A stretch of 64,000 bases of DNA from Lampris incognitus (lineage: Eukaryota; Chordata; Actinopteri; Lampriformes; Lampridae), in assembly GCF_029633865.1 (NCBI RefSeq), contig NC_079213.1, positions 151,501-215,500 on the forward strand. The letters run 5' to 3'. Every line of letters begins with the position of its first letter. The stretch's first letter is position 1. Shown in pieces: positions 11,223-23,547 of the stretch. The position numbers and the translations under genes were made by a program. The notes beneath the pieces are model-generated. The model was not told the DNA's origin. It saw only the letters and a list, made by a program, of their open reading frames with translations, and searched no databases.

Positions 11223-14200
11223 TCATAAGTCAAGGATTTGTCTTGGTTTGATCGTGCGACCTGACCTCGTGGTGTAACCAGGCTGTGTGTCTGGTTGTCG
11301 CTGATTGTTCGTGTCTGGAGGTTCAGCATGCTCTTGCTGATGGGCTTGTGTGTTGTTGTTAGCGCTGGTAACAGTCTGCTGTGAAGTGTGTGTGTGCGTA
11401 GTGTGAGTGTTCACTCTGCTTTGTCGCAGGTGTTGACGGTTGCGTTGGTAGATCTGACCTTCTTTGGTTTGGATGTGGTAGCTCCTGTCTGTGTTCGCTG
11501 GTCTTTCCACAGTTGCAGGTCTCCAGGATCCATCCTCCTGCCGGAAGCGGATTGGTGTGCCTGCGGGCAGGTGGGGCAGAGGTTTGGCTGTTCGGTTGTA
11601 GTATGCCTGCTGGCGCTGTTGACATACCTCTCTCCTTTTGTGAACATCCTCCTGACTGGCGATCTGTGGCTGCAGGTGTTTTGCTGTTGATGGGAGAATG
11701 GACCGCAGCCTCCGACTCATCAGTAGCTGTGCCGGTGATTTCAGGTTGTCCACCGGTGTGTTGCGATACTCCAGTAAGCTCATGTAGGGGTCTTTGTTCT
11801 CAGCTTTGGCTTTGTCCAGGATGCGTTTGGCCGTCTGGACAGTCTTCTCGGAGAGGCCGTTGCTCTGTGGGTAGTGGGGGCTTGTGGTGGTGTGTGAGAA
11901 ACCCCATGTCTGTGAGAAGTTGCGGAACTCACCAGAGCTGTAGCACGGACCGTTGTCGCTGATGATAGTCTCGGGGATTCCGTGTCGAGCCATTGCTGCT
12001 TTCAGCTTCATGATGACGGCAGATGAGGTGCAGCTGTAAAGTCTTTCTAGCTCGAAGAATCTGGAGTAGTAGTCCACAGTGACTATGAAGTCCTGTGAGT
12101 TCCATGTGAATAGGTCTGTGCCTATCACTTGCCACGGCCGCTCGGGTATGGCGTGTGACATCATTGGTTCCTTTGCATTTGCGCTGCGCCGTTCTTGGCA
12201 TATGCTGCAGTCTGCTACCGCATCCTCGATCTGTTTCCCCATGCCAGGCCAGAACAGTAAGTCTCTTGCTCGGCATTTGCTTTTTTCCACGCCAAGGTGG
12301 CTGGCATGGATGCGCTGTATCATGTCCTTGCGAAGCTTTTGGGGGACAATGATTCTCTCACCTTTGAACAGGATACCGTCCATTTCTGAGATTTCTGCTC
12401 TGTGGTTCCAGTATTCCTGGATGCTGGGCGGGCACTTTTTCTTTGTGTCTGGCCAGCCAGTGAGTGTGGCTCGTCTGAGTGTGGTGAGCTGTGGATCTTG
12501 CGCTGTTTCCTGCTTGATTTCTGTGAGTCTTGTGTCGCTCACAGGGATGTTGCTGAGGACTGTGTGCACTTGGGCCTCCATCCCTTCCTGTAGGTCACTG
12601 TCGTGGTGTTCTATTGACTTGCGTGACAGTGTGTCGGCCACCGGTATGTCCTTACCGGGGCGGTGGATGATTTGGATGTCGTATTTTTGGAGCGCCAGGA
12701 TCATCCGTTGCAGCCGGGGTGGTGCTGCTGCCAGTGGCTTTTTTAGTATTGCCTCCAGAGGCTTGTGGTCTGACTCCACAATCACTTTTCGTCCATACAT
12801 GTACTCGTGGAACCTCTTGCAGCCGAAGACCACAGCGTAGAGCTCCTTCTCTATCTGTGCGTAGTTTTCTTCAGTGCTGTTGAGTGACTTGGACGCATAG
12901 GCAATTGGTTTGCCATCTTGGAGCATGACAGCCCCAAGGCCACTTTTGGATGCATCCACTTGGAGTCGCAGCTCTTTCTGCGGGTCGAAATATGAGAGTA
13001 CTGGACCTGGGTGCTGTGTAATGAGATTCTTCATCTCTTGGAACGCCTTGTCGTGGACTGCATCCCACACAAACTCACTGTCCTGTTTCAGAAGCTGTCT
13101 GAGGGGTGAGTTTATCTGTGAGAGGTGTGGAGCAAATCTGGCGAGGTAGTTGACCATGCCGAGGACTGTCTCCAGCTCTGCTTTGTTCTGTGGGGGTTGC
13201 ATGTCCTTGACCGCCTTCACCTTGTGTGGGTCTGGTTTGATGCCTTCGTGTGAGAGCGTGTGGCCGAAGTAGCTTACCTCGGACACGCATATGTGACACT
13301 TGTCGGGGTTGAGCCTCACCCCTCGCTCCCTTGTGCGCTTCAGCATCGCTCTGAGACGCTGGTCATGTTCCTCTTTAGTCTTGCCGAACACTAGTATATC
13401 GTCCACTATGGCCGTCACACCGTCCAATCCTTCATATGTTTCATCCACGCGTCTCTGGAACTCGTCTTGAGCGGACACGATTCCGAATGGCAGTCTGAGG
13501 AAACGATACCTGCCAAACACTGTGTTAAATGTCGTCAACATTGAGGATTCAGTGCTCAGTTTGATGGCCCAATAGCCTGACCGCGCGTCTAACACGCTAA
13601 AGTACTCAGCTCCAGCAAGCTTTGTGGTGGCGTCCTCCAGCGTGGGGAGGGGGTAGTGAGGTCGTTGTATCACTTTGTTAAGAGCTCTGGGGTCTAAACA
13701 CACTCTAAGTTTGCCTGTCTTTGGCTTCTCAACAATGACGAGTGCGTTCACCCATTCTGTGGGTTCTGTTACCTTACAGATTATGCCGCCTTTCTCCATG
13801 CTGTCAAGCTCGTCCCTCAGTTTGCTGCGTAGGGCGATGGGGATTCTGCGTGGCGGGCAGACGACCGGCGTTGCATCTGGTGTGACGCGGAAGGTGCACT
13901 CGCCTGGGAACTCTCCTATTCCTTGGAAAACATCTGCATACTCATCCATTATGCTCTGTGATGTGACATTGTTTTCCTCGCTCACAGCCATCACTATTTT
14001 TACCAAGTTTAGGTCACGGCATGTTTTCATTGCCATGACTGGTGGGGCGTTTGTGTCAATGACGTAAAAGTCCAGCATAATTGCATTGTCTCTGTACTTA
14101 CATTTGAGTTTGCATGTGCCTTTCACGCTCAGCGCGCCTCCTCCATATTCAGTGAGTCTGTGTATTGCTGGTTTCAGTGTCACATTTTTGAACAGCGCCT

Positions 14201-15257
14201 GGAACAGGTTGGTGGGAATAGTATTGGCCTGTGCCCCAGTGTCTAGTTTAAACTTTACCTTCTGTGGAGGTGTGCCAATTCCAACCTCTACGTAAGCCTG
14301 CTCGTTGCTTTTTCCGTTGTTCTCTATTGAGATGCAGTCTATGTACAGCTCTGTCTGTTCTCCCACAGCGGTGCTCTCCACTGTAATGTTGTCGAAGTAC
14401 AGTTCTTCCTGTTCTCTGTCAGTGGTGCACTCTTCTGGGTTCTCTCCGACGGCATGTACTGTGCCGCGGTAGTACTTTGTCTGTCCCTGGGAGCTAGACT
14501 TGCATACTTTAGCAAAATGATTGAGCTTCTTGCATTTAATGCATTGTTTACCCTTAGCTGGGCAAGTGGCTTTAGCGCCGTGTAGCCCTCCACAATAGCT
14601 ACACGCCCTGGCGGCGGTGCTAACGTCCCTTTGTCTGAAGTTAGCGTTAGCTGCTTTGGGTGCGTTCGGTTTGTAAGTCTTTCTGCCTATTGCGTGCACC
14701 GTTTCATGTGTGCTGCCCTGGCCCATAAACGTTAGCTGTTGCTTTGCTAGCTCGTGTGAGCGGGCTACATCTATGGCTTTTTCTAGCGTTAGCTCAGCTC
14801 CCTGGCTAAGTAGCTTTTCTCTCACTCTGGGTGAGTTGGTGGCAAACACGATGCGGTCCCTGACCATCTCGTCGGCATTTGGGTAGCCACAGTCTTTGAC
14901 TAGGAGCTTTAGCTCAGTTACAAATCGTTCGAAGGATTCACTCTCTCCCTGCATCTTTTCATGAAATTTATATCTGGCATAAATCGGGTTTGCTTTGGGG
15001 GTGATGTACTCAGTGTACTTATCGTAGTACGTTTCTAGCTTCTTGGCTTGTTCTCCGCTGAGTGTCCAAGTGTTGTGCACATCGCGCCCTTTTTCCCCTA
15101 TCCAGAGCAGGAGGTAGCTGCATTTCTCCTCTTCATTCTTCCCGCGCAGGGGGCCCGTGAACATTAGCTCCGTTGTTTGTCGAAATCGTCTCCATGCTTC
15201 AGGTAAGTTCGCCGATTCCCAGTCCATCCGTGGAGCTGGAACGCCGTACGAATCCAT
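11223..15257 (-). CDS. Gag-Pol polyprotein of the Ty3/Gypsy element
   Basis: This is one 1,344-codon frame starting about 33 bases inside the primer-binding site. The domain order is that of Ty3/Gypsy. A gag region (about 1-210) ends in two zinc-knuckle-type cysteine/histidine clusters (about 219-252). A retropepsin-like protease follows (DTGA near 339), then reverse transcriptase (about 480-660, with a VDD core), RNase H (about 760-870), and integrase with an HHCC zinc finger (about 985-1020) and a DDE-type core (about 1040-1170). The C-terminal tail is rich in Gln, His and Thr. In this family the polyprotein makes virus-like particles, copies the element's RNA in the cytoplasm and inserts the DNA. 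Gag and pol share one frame, so no frameshift signal is needed here. Plus-strand frames over 11388-14295 are shadows of this gene. Confidence 0.93.
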   Translation of the reverse strand: MDSYGVPAPRMDWESANLPEAWRRFRQTTELMFTGPLRGKNEEEKCSYLLLWIGEKGRDVHNTWTLSGEQAKKLETYYDKYTEYITPKANPIYARYKFHEKMQGESESFERFVTELKLLVKDCGYPNADEMVRDRIVFATNSPRVREKLLSQGAELTLEKAIDVARSHELAKQQLTFMGQGSTHETVHAIGRKTYKPNAPKAANANFRQRDVSTAARACSYCGGLHGAKATCPAKGKQCIKCKKLNHFAKVCKSSSQGQTKYYRGTVHAVGENPEECTTDREQEELYFDNITVESTAVGEQTELYIDCISIENNGKSNEQAYVEVGIGTPPQKVKFKLDTGAQANTIPTNLFQALFKNVTLKPAIHRLTEYGGGALSVKGTCKLKCKYRDNAIMLDFYVIDTNAPPVMAMKTCRDLNLVKIVMAVSEENNVTSQSIMDEYADVFQGIGEFPGECTFRVTPDATPVVCPPRRIPIALRSKLRDELDSMEKGGIICKVTEPTEWVNALVIVEKPKTGKLRVCLDPRALNKVIQRPHYPLPTLEDATTKLAGAEYFSVLDARSGYWAIKLSTESSMLTTFNTVFGRYRFLRLPFGIVSAQDEFQRRVDETYEGLDGVTAIVDDILVFGKTKEEHDQRLRAMLKRTRERGVRLNPDKCHICVSEVSYFGHTLSHEGIKPDPHKVKAVKDMQPPQNKAELETVLGMVNYLARFAPHLSQINSPLRQLLKQDSEFVWDAVHDKAFQEMKNLITQHPGPVLSYFDPQKELRLQVDASKSGLGAVMLQDGKPIAYASKSLNSTEENYAQIEKELYAVVFGCKRFHEYMYGRKVIVESDHKPLEAILKKPLAAAPPRLQRMILALQKYDIQIIHRPGKDIPVADTLSRKSIEHHDSDLQEGMEAQVHTVLSNIPVSDTRLTEIKQETAQDPQLTTLRRATLTGWPDTKKKCPPSIQEYWNHRAEISEMDGILFKGERIIVPQKLRKDMIQRIHASHLGVEKSKCRARDLLFWPGMGKQIEDAVADCSICQERRSANAKEPMMSHAIPERPWQVIGTDLFTWNSQDFIVTVDYYSRFFELERLYSCTSSAVIMKLKAAMARHGIPETIISDNGPCYSSGEFRNFSQTWGFSHTTTSPHYPQSNGLSEKTVQTAKRILDKAKAENKDPYMSLLEYRNTPVDNLKSPAQLLMSRRLRSILPSTAKHLQPQIASQEDVHKRREVCQQRQQAYYNRTAKPLPHLPAGTPIRFRQEDGSWRPATVERPANTDRSYHIQTKEGQIYQRNRQHLRQSRVNTHTTHTHTSQQTVTSANNNTQAHQQEHAEPPDTNNQRQPDTQPGYTTRSGRTIKPRQILDL

Positions 15258-15272
15258 ATTGGGTATTTAAAC

Positions 15273-15290
15273 TCCGCTACTCTGACACCA
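15273..15290 (-). other. Primer-binding site of the Gypsy element
   Basis: Read on the minus strand, TGGTGTCAGA lies directly beside the 5' LTR. It would pair with the 3' end of a tRNA ending TCTGACACCA, as some leucine tRNAs do. The tRNA identity is inferred from memory of tRNA-Leu ends. Confidence 0.75.
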
Positions 15291-15483
15291 TGTAATGATC
15301 TGTGCCCTCTGGCTATGTTAACTTATAACATTAATAAAGCAAGGACGACTTCTCTCGTGCTGGGTGTTTATTCGTCGACCGGATTCCGACTGACGTTGTT
15401 ACGTACATCACGTGACTTTGTTGTGGCGCTACGGAAAGCCGTAAGGGACATTAGCAAATCAAATATTACTAGCAAATATTACA
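15291..15483 (-). repeat. 5' LTR of the Gypsy element
   Basis: This 193-bp terminal repeat reads as identical to the 3' LTR. It is followed on the right by the target duplication 'ctttc' (15484-15488) and then by resumed satellite monomer. Confidence 0.95.
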
Positions 15484-18400
15484 CTTTCTATACGTTTTGC
15501 TTAGTGTAAGGGTTTTATCAGCTCAGGCAGACAATCACACAGAGAATACCACCGCAACAGAGACGAACTCTTCGCAGTAGCCAAACTAACCACGGCAATG
15601 GCATTTCTGATGGAAAGTACCAAGCTTCTCAGAGTGAAAGTCTTGGATAAAATTAATGGACGGCTCTTTATGTTTCGCTTAGTGCAAGGGTTTTATCAGC
15701 TCAGGCAGACAATCGCACAGAGAATACCACAGCAACAGAGACGAACTCTTCGCAGTAGCCAAGCTAACCACGGCAATGGCATTTCTGATGGAAAGTACCA
15801 AGCTTCTCGGGGAGAAAGACTTGGATAAAATTAATAGACGGTTCTTTCTAGGTTTCGCTTAGTGTAAGGGTTTTATCAGCTCAGGCAGTCAATCGCACAG
15901 AGAATACCACAGCAACAGAGACGAACTCTTCGCAGTAGCCTAGCTAACCATGGCAATGGCATTTCTGATGGAAAGTACCAAGCTTCTCGGAGTGAAAGAC
16001 TTGGATAAAATTAATGGACGGCTCTTTCTAGGTTTCGCTTAGTGTAAGGGTTTTTTCAGCTCAGTCAGACAATCGCACAAAGAATACCATAGCAACAGAG
16101 ATGAACTCTTCGCAGTAGCCAAGCTAACCACGGCAATGGCATTTCTGATGGAAAGTAGCAAGCTTCTCGGAGTGAAAGTCTCGGATATAATTAATGGACG
16201 GCTCCTTATGTTTCGCTTAGTGTAAGAGTTTTATCAGCTCAGGCAGACAATCGCACAGACAATACCACAGCAACAGACTAACTCTTCGCAGTAGCCAAGC
16301 TAACCACGGCAATGGCATTTCTGATGGAAAGTACGAAGCTTCTCGGAGAGAAAGACTTGGATAAAATTAATAGACGGCTCTTCCTAGGTTTCGCTTAGTG
16401 TAAGGGTTTTATCAGCTCAGGCAGACAATCGCACAGAGAATACCACAGCAACAGAGATGAACTCTTCGCAGTAGCCAAGCTAACCACGGCAATGGCATTT
16501 CTGATGGGAAATATTAGGCCTCTCCTAGTGAAAGGTAAGAGTTAGAATTGAATGCAAGAGCCAACACATGTCAACCAGGCGCCTCAACAATGCCCAAATA
16601 CTGGCTTACAGATACCCCCAGGTTTAGGGTTACGAATTTGGAGAGTTTGATGGATTGGGTATAGGATCTATTTGGAGGTTGTTTATTCTTTACACTTGAT
16701 CCCCCATTGTCTTCCCTCTTGATTAGTTTATCCTGTTTTAAACTTGAGAAGTTGTTGGTGGGGTTTGCAGCAATACAAGTGGGTTTCTTTTATTGAATTG
16801 CACTTCTACAATCGTCATGTTTTTAGAGTTTGGACTAAGGTTTAGATAAAATTGATGAATTTCTACATTTTTGCCCCTCCTTTTTAGCCACACAGAACAT
16901 GCTCCTTCCTCTTGATAACTCCATAAAAGCAACACTGAACGGTCACCAAAAGCCCAGAGTGAGTGATTAAACCACTTCTCTGTACCTGCTTCGCGGTCAG
17001 GGAGAAGCACCCCAGGCTCATCATGGTGGGTGGCGGGACTCGCACTTTAGAAAAACATTTCTCAAGATAAAAACTAAAGAAATTATCTCTGAAATTAATA
17101 TTAGGTTTTGATAAACTCAATGGATGGCTCTATATCTTTCGGTTACGGTTGGGGTAAGAGTTTTATCTGCTCTGGCAGACAATACCACAGCAATAGAGAC
17201 CAACTCGTCACAATAGCCAAGCTAACCACGGCAACGGTATTTCTGATGCAAAGTAGAGAGCTTCTCAGAGTAAAAGCTTTGCATAAAATTAACGGACAGC
17301 GCTTTCTAGGATTTGGGTTAGGGTAAGGGTTTTATCTGCTCAGCCACACAATCCCAAAGAAAATACGACAGTAACAGAGACCAACTCTTCATAGTAGCCA
17401 AACTAACCACAGCAAAGTCATTTCTGATGGAAAGTACCGAGCTTCTCGGAGTGATAGTTCTGGATGAAATTAACAGACGACTCTTTCTACATGTTTCACG
17501 TAAGAGTTTTATCTGCTCAGCCAGATAATCCCAAAGAAATACCACAGCAACAGACAGTCTTGGTGGTAGCCAAGCCAACCATGGCATTTCTGATGGAGAG
17601 TAGCAAGCTTCTCGCAGCGATAGTTTTGGCTAAAATAAACGGATGGCTCTTTCTACATGTTTCGGTTGGTTTAGTCTAAGTGTTTTACCTGCTCAGGCAG
17701 ACAATCCCACACAAAATAGCACAGCAACAGAGACTAACACTTCACGGTAGCCAAGCTAAACACAGCAATGAAAATTCTGAAATAAAGTACCGACTTTCTC
17801 GTACTCGAAATTTTGGATCAAACTAAATGACTTTCTTCATGTTTTGGTTGAGGTAGGTTAAGGGTTTTATCTGCTCAGGAAAACTATCTCACAGCAACAG
17901 AGACTAACCCTTCGCAGTAGCAAAGCTCACCACGGCAATGGCATTTCTGATGGAAAGTACCCAGCTTCTCGGAGTGACAGTTTTGGATCGTATTGACGTA
18001 TGCTCTTTCTACAATGTTTCGTTTTGGTTAGCGAAAGTGTTTTACCTGCTCAGGCAGACACAGCAACAGAGACTAACTTCGTCATAGCCAAGCTAAACAC
18101 AGCAATGGCACTGCTCTTCTCACGTACCGACTTTCTGAGTGACAGTTTCGGAAAAAAATTTCACGGAGACTGTTTCTACATGTTTCACTTAGAGTAAGGG
18201 TTTTATCAGCTCAGGCAGACAATCGCACAGAGAATACCACAGCAACAGAGACGAACTCTTCGCAGTAGCCAAGCTAACCACGGCAATGGCATTTCAGATG
18301 GAAAGTACCAAGCTTCTCGGAGTGAAAGTCTTGGATAATATTAATGGACGGCTCTTTATGTTTCGCTTAGTGTAAGGGTTTTATCAGCTCAGGCAGACAA

Positions 18401-19603
18401 TCACACAGAGAATACCACCGCAACAGAGACGAACTCTTCGCAGTAGCCAAGCTAACCACGGCAATGGCATTTCTGATGGAAAGTACCAAGCTTCTCGGAG
18501 TGAAAGTCTTGGATAAAATTAATGGACGGCTCTTTATGTTTCGCTTAGTGTAAGGGTTTTATCAGCTCAGGCAGACAATCGCACAGAGAATACCACAGCA
18601 ACAGAGACGAACTCTTCGCAGTAGCCAAGCTAACCACGGCAATGGCATTTCTGATGGAAAGTACCAAGCTTCTCGGAGTGAAAGTCTTGGATATAATTGA
18701 TGGACGGCTCTTTATGTTTCGCTTCGTGTAAGGGTTTTATCAGCTCAGGCAGACAATCGCACAGAGAATACCACAGCAACAGACCAACTCTTCGCAGTAG
18801 CCAAGCTAACCACGGCAATGGCATTTCTGATGGAAAGTACCAAACTTCTCACAGTAAAAGTTTTGGATAAAATTACTGGGCGTTTCTTTCTATACGTTTC
18901 GCTTAGTGTAAGGGTTTTATAAGCTCAGACAGACAATCGCACAGAGAATACCACAGCAACAGAGACCAACTCTTTTTAGTAGCCAAGCTAACTATTGCAA
19001 TGGCATTCCTGATGGAAAGTATCAAGTTTCTTGCAGTAAAAGTTTTGGATAAAATTAATGAACGGCTATTCTACATATTTCACTTACAGTAAGGGTTTTA
19101 TATGTTCAGTCGGACAATCCCGCAGAAATACAATAGCAACAGAAACTAACTTCGTGGAAGCGAAGCAAACCAAGGCAATGTCATTACTGAGGAAAAGTAC
19201 CAAGCTTCTCCGAGTGAAAGTCTTGGATAAAATTAATAGACGGTTCTTTCTAAGTTTCGCTTAGTGTAAGGGTTTTATCAGCTCAGGCAGTCAATCGCAC
19301 AGAGAATACCACAGCAACAGAGATGAACTCTTCGCAGTAGCCAAGCTAACCACGGCAATGGCATTTCTGATGGAAAGTAGCAAGCTTCTCGGAGTGAAAG
19401 TCTTGGATATAATTAATGGACGGCTCCTTATGTTTCGCTTAGTGTAAGAGTTTTATCAGCTCAGGCAGACAATCGCACAGAGAATACCACAGCAACAGAG
19501 ACTAACTCTTCGCAGTAGCCAAGCTAACCATGGCAATGGCATTTCTGATGGAAAGTACCAAGCTTCTCGGAGTGAAAGTCTTGGATAAAATTAATGGACG
19601 TTT
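15484..19603. repeat. Satellite higher-order repeat type 2, copy A
   Basis: This 4,120-bp block consists of type 1-like monomers, a linker (about 16535-17107), diverged monomers (about 17108-18190) and type 1-like monomers again. Markers shared with copies B and C include the 'tacgttttgc' variant just inside the left edge. Compared with copy B it has two extra monomers (about 15885-16242) and lacks one 182-bp monomer near 19199. Confidence 0.9.
16535..17107. repeat. Linker block, type 2 copy A
   Basis: This diverged relative of the 930-1500 linker starts after 'gtgaaag' of a monomer and ends where 'gataaactcaatggatgg' resumes the monomer. No gene was found in it. Confidence 0.8.
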
Positions 19604-22600
19604 CTTTCTATACGTTTTGCTTAGTGTAAGGGTTTTATCAGCTCAGGCAGACAATCACACAGAGAATACCACCGCAACAGAGACGAACTCTTCGCAGTAG
19701 CCAAACTAACCACGGCAATGGCATTTCTGATGGAAAGTACCAAGCTTCTCAGAGTGAAAGTCTTGGATAAAATTAATGGACGGCTCTTTATGTTTCGCTT
19801 AGTGCAAGGGTTTTATCAGCTCAGGCAGACAATCGCACAGAGAATACCACAGCAACAGAGACGAACTCTTCGCAGTAGCCAAGCTAACCACGGCAATGGC
19901 ATTTCTGATGGAAAGTACCAAGCTTCTCGGGGAGAAAGACTTGGATAAAATTAATAGACGGTTCTTTCTAGGTTTCGCTTAGTGTAAGGGTTTTATCAGC
20001 TCAGGCAGACAATCGCACAGACAATACCACAGCAACAGACTAACTCTTCGCAGTAGCCAAGCTAACCACGGCAATGGCATTTCTGATGGAAAGTACGAAG
20101 CTTCTCGGAGAGAAAGACTTGGATAAAATTAATAGACGGCTCTTCCTAGGTTTCGCTTAGTGTAAGGGTTTTATCAGCTCAGGCAGACAATCGCACAGAG
20201 AATACCACAGCAACAGAGATGAACTCTTCGCAGTAGCCAAGCTAACCACGGCAATGGCATTTCTGATGGGAAATATTAGGCCTCTCCTAGTGAAAGGTAA
20301 GAGTTAGAATTGAATGCAAGAGCCAACACATGTCAACCAGGCGCCTCAACAATGCCCAAATACTGGCTTACAGATACCCCCAGGTTTAGGGTTACGAATT
20401 TGGAGAGTTTGATGGATTGGGTATAGGATCTATTTGGAGGTTGTTTATTCTTTACACTTGATCCCCCATTGTCTTCCCTCTTGATTAGTTTATCCTGTTT
20501 TAAACTTGAGAAGTTGTTGGTGGGGTTTGCAGCAATACAAGTGGGTTTCTTTTATTGAATTGCACTTCTACAATCGTCATGTTTTTAGAGTTTGGACTAA
20601 GGTTTAGATAAAATTGATGAATTTCTACATTTTTGCCCCTCCTTTTTAGCCACACAGAACATGCTCCTTCCTCTTGATAACTCCATAAAAGCAACACTGA
20701 ACGGTCACCAAAAGCCCAGAGTGAGTGATTAAACCACTTCTCTGTACCTGCTTCGCGGTCAGGGAGAAGCACCCCAGGCTCATCATGGTGGGTGGCGGGA
20801 CTCGCACTTTAGAAAAACATTTCTCAAGATAAAAACTAAAGAAATTATCTCTGAAATTAATATTAGGTTTTGATAAACTCAATGGATGGCTCTATATCTT
20901 TCGGTTACGGTTGGGGTAAGAGTTTTATCTGCTCTGGCAGACAATACCACAGCAATAGAGACCAACTCGTCACAATAGCCAAGCTAACCACGGCAACGGT
21001 ATTTCTGATGCAAAGTAGAGAGCTTCTCAGAGTAAAAGCTTTGCATAAAATTAACGGACAGCGCTTTCTAGGATTTGGGTTAGGGTAAGGGTTTTATCTG
21101 CTCAGCCACACAATCCCAAAGAAAATACGACAGTAACAGAGACCAACTCTTCATAGTAGCCAAACTAACCACAGCAAAGTCATTTCTGATGGAAAGTACC
21201 GAGCTTCTCGGAGTGATAGTTCTGGATGAAATTAACAGACGACTCTTTCTACATGTTTCACGTAAGAGTTTTATCTGCTCATACAGATAATCCCAAAGAA
21301 ATACCACAGCAACAGACAGTCTTGGTGGTAGCCAAGCCAACCATGGCATTTCTGATGGAGAGTAGCAAGCTTCTCGCAGCGATAGTTTTGGCTAAAATAA
21401 ACGGATGGCTCTTTCTACATGTTTCGGTTGGTTTAGTCTAAGTGTTTTACCTGCTCAGGCAGACAATCCCACACAAAATAGCACAGCAACAGAGACTAAC
21501 ACTTCACGGTAGCCAAGCTAAACACAGCAATGAAAATTCTGAAATAAAGTACCGACTTTCTCGTACTCGAAATTTTGGATCAAACTAAATGACTTTCTTC
21601 ATGTTTTGGTTGAGGTAGGTTAAGGGTTTTATCTGCTCAGGAAAACTATCTCACAGCAACAGAGACTAACCCTTCGCAGTAGCAAAGCTCACCACGGCAA
21701 TGGCATTTCTGATGGAAAGTACCCAGCTTCTCGGAGTGACAGTTTTGGATCGTATTGACGTATGCTCTTTCTACAATGTTTCGTTTTGGTTAGCGAAAGT
21801 GTTTTACCTGCTCAGGCAGACACAGCAACAGAGACTAACTTCGTCATAGCCAAGCTAAACACAGCAATGGCACTGCTCTTCTCACGTACCGACTTTCTGA
21901 GTGACAGTTTCGGAAAAAAATTTCACGGAGACTGTTTCTACATGTTTCACTTAGAGTAAGGGTTTTATCAGCTCAGGCAGACAATCGCACAGAGAATACC
22001 ACAGCAACAGAGACGAACTCTTCGCAGTAGCCAAGCTAACCACGGCAATGGCATTTCTGATGGAAAGTACCAAACTTCTCGGAGTGAAAGTCTTGGATAA
22101 TATTAATGGACGGCTCTTTATGTTTCGCTTAGTGTAAGGGTTTTATCAGCTCAGGCAGACAATCACACAGAGAATACCACCGCAACAGAGACGAACTCTT
22201 CGCAGTAGCCAAGCTAACCACGGCAATGGCATTTCTGATGGAAAGTACCAAGCTTCTCGGAGTGAAAGTCTTGGATAAAATTAATGGACGGCTCTTTATG
22301 TTTCGCTTAGTGTAAGGGTTTTATCAGCTCAGGCAGACAATCGCACAGAGAATACCACAGCAACAGAGACGAACTCTTCGCAGTAGCCAAGCTAACCACG
22401 GCAATGGCATTTCTGATGGAAAGTACCAAGCTTCTCGGAGTGAAAGTCTTGGATATAATTGATGGACGGCTCTTTATGTTTCGCTTCGTGTAAGGGTTTT
22501 ATCAGCTCAGGCAGACAATCGCACAGAGAATACCACAGCAACAGACCAACTCTTCGCAGTAGCCAAGCTAACCACGGCAATGGCATTTCTGATGGAAAGT

Positions 22601-23547
22601 ACCAAACTTCTCACAGTAAAAGTTTTGGATAAAATTACTGGGCGTTTCTTTCTATACGTTTCGCTTAGTGTAAGGGTTTTATAAGCTCAGACAGACAATC
22701 GCACAGAGAATACCACAGCAACAGAGACCAACTCTTTTTAGTAGTCAAGCTAACTATTGCAATGGCATTCCTGATGGAAAGTATCAAGTTTCTTGCAGTA
22801 AAAATTTTGGATAAAATTAATGAACGGCTATTCTACATATTTCACTTACAGTAAGGGTTTTATATGTTCAGTCGGACAATCCCGCAGAAATACAATAGCA
22901 ACAGAAACTAACTTCGTGGAAGCGAAGCAAACCAAGGCAATGTCATTACTGAGGAAAAGTATAAAGATTCTCTGAGTGAAAGTTTTGGATAAAATTACTG
23001 GACAGCTCTTTCCACATATTTCGCTTAGTGTAAGGGTTTTATCAGCTCAGGCAGACAATCGCACAGAGAATACCACAGCAACAGAGACGAACTCTTCGCA
23101 GTAGCCAAGCTAACCACGGCAATGGCATTTCTGATGGAAAGTACCAAGCTTCTCGGGGAGAAAGACTTGGATAAAATTAATAGACGGTTCTTTCTAAGTT
23201 TCGCTTAGTGTAAGGGTTTTATCAGCTCAGGCAGTCAATCGCACAGAGAATACCACAGCAACAGAGATGAACTCTTCGCAGTAGCCAAGCTAACCACGGC
23301 AATGGCATTTCTGATGGAAAGTAGCAAGCTTCTCGGAGTGAAAGTCTTGGATATAATTAATGGACGGCTCCTTATGTTTCGCTTAGTGTAAGAGTTTTAT
23401 CAGCTCAGGCAGACAATCGCACAGAGAATACCACAGCAACAGAGACTAACTCTTCGCAGTAGCCAAGCTAACCATGGCAATGGCATTTCTGATGGAAAGT
23501 ACCAAGCTTCTCGGAGTGAAAGTCTTGGATAAAATTAATGGACGTTT
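19604..23547. repeat. Satellite higher-order repeat type 2, copy B
   Basis: This 3,944-bp block is nearly identical to copy A apart from whole-monomer gains and losses. At 19604-19608 it holds the 'ctttc' target of the Gypsy element in its uninterrupted form. Its linker is at about 20297-20869. It lacks the 358 bp (two monomers) seen at 15885-16242. Confidence 0.9.
20297..20869. repeat. Linker block, type 2 copy B
   Basis: This linker matches the copy A linker at an offset of 3,762 bp, apparently base for base. Confidence 0.8.

Larger units (their letters stand above)
10707..15483 (-). mobile_element. Whole-looking Ty3/Gypsy LTR retrotransposon in the satellite
   Basis: This 4,777-bp element lies on the minus strand. 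It has two 193-bp LTRs (10707-10899 and 15291-15483) that begin TG and end CA and read as identical. A 5-bp target duplication 'ctttc' lies on both sides (10702-10706 and 15484-15488). Inward of the right LTR is a primer-binding site; inward of the left LTR is a purine tract. A single gag-pol frame (11223-15257) fills the interior, and there is no sign of an envelope gene. No breaks were seen. Identical LTRs mean a young insertion. The single frame, two zinc knuckles and leucine-type primer site suggest the Mag/SURL side of Ty3/Gypsy; that lineage is an inference. Confidence 0.95.

Noticed and set aside
11388-14295. Plus-strand open frames of up to 253 codons
   Set aside because: They are shadows of the minus-strand gag-pol frame.
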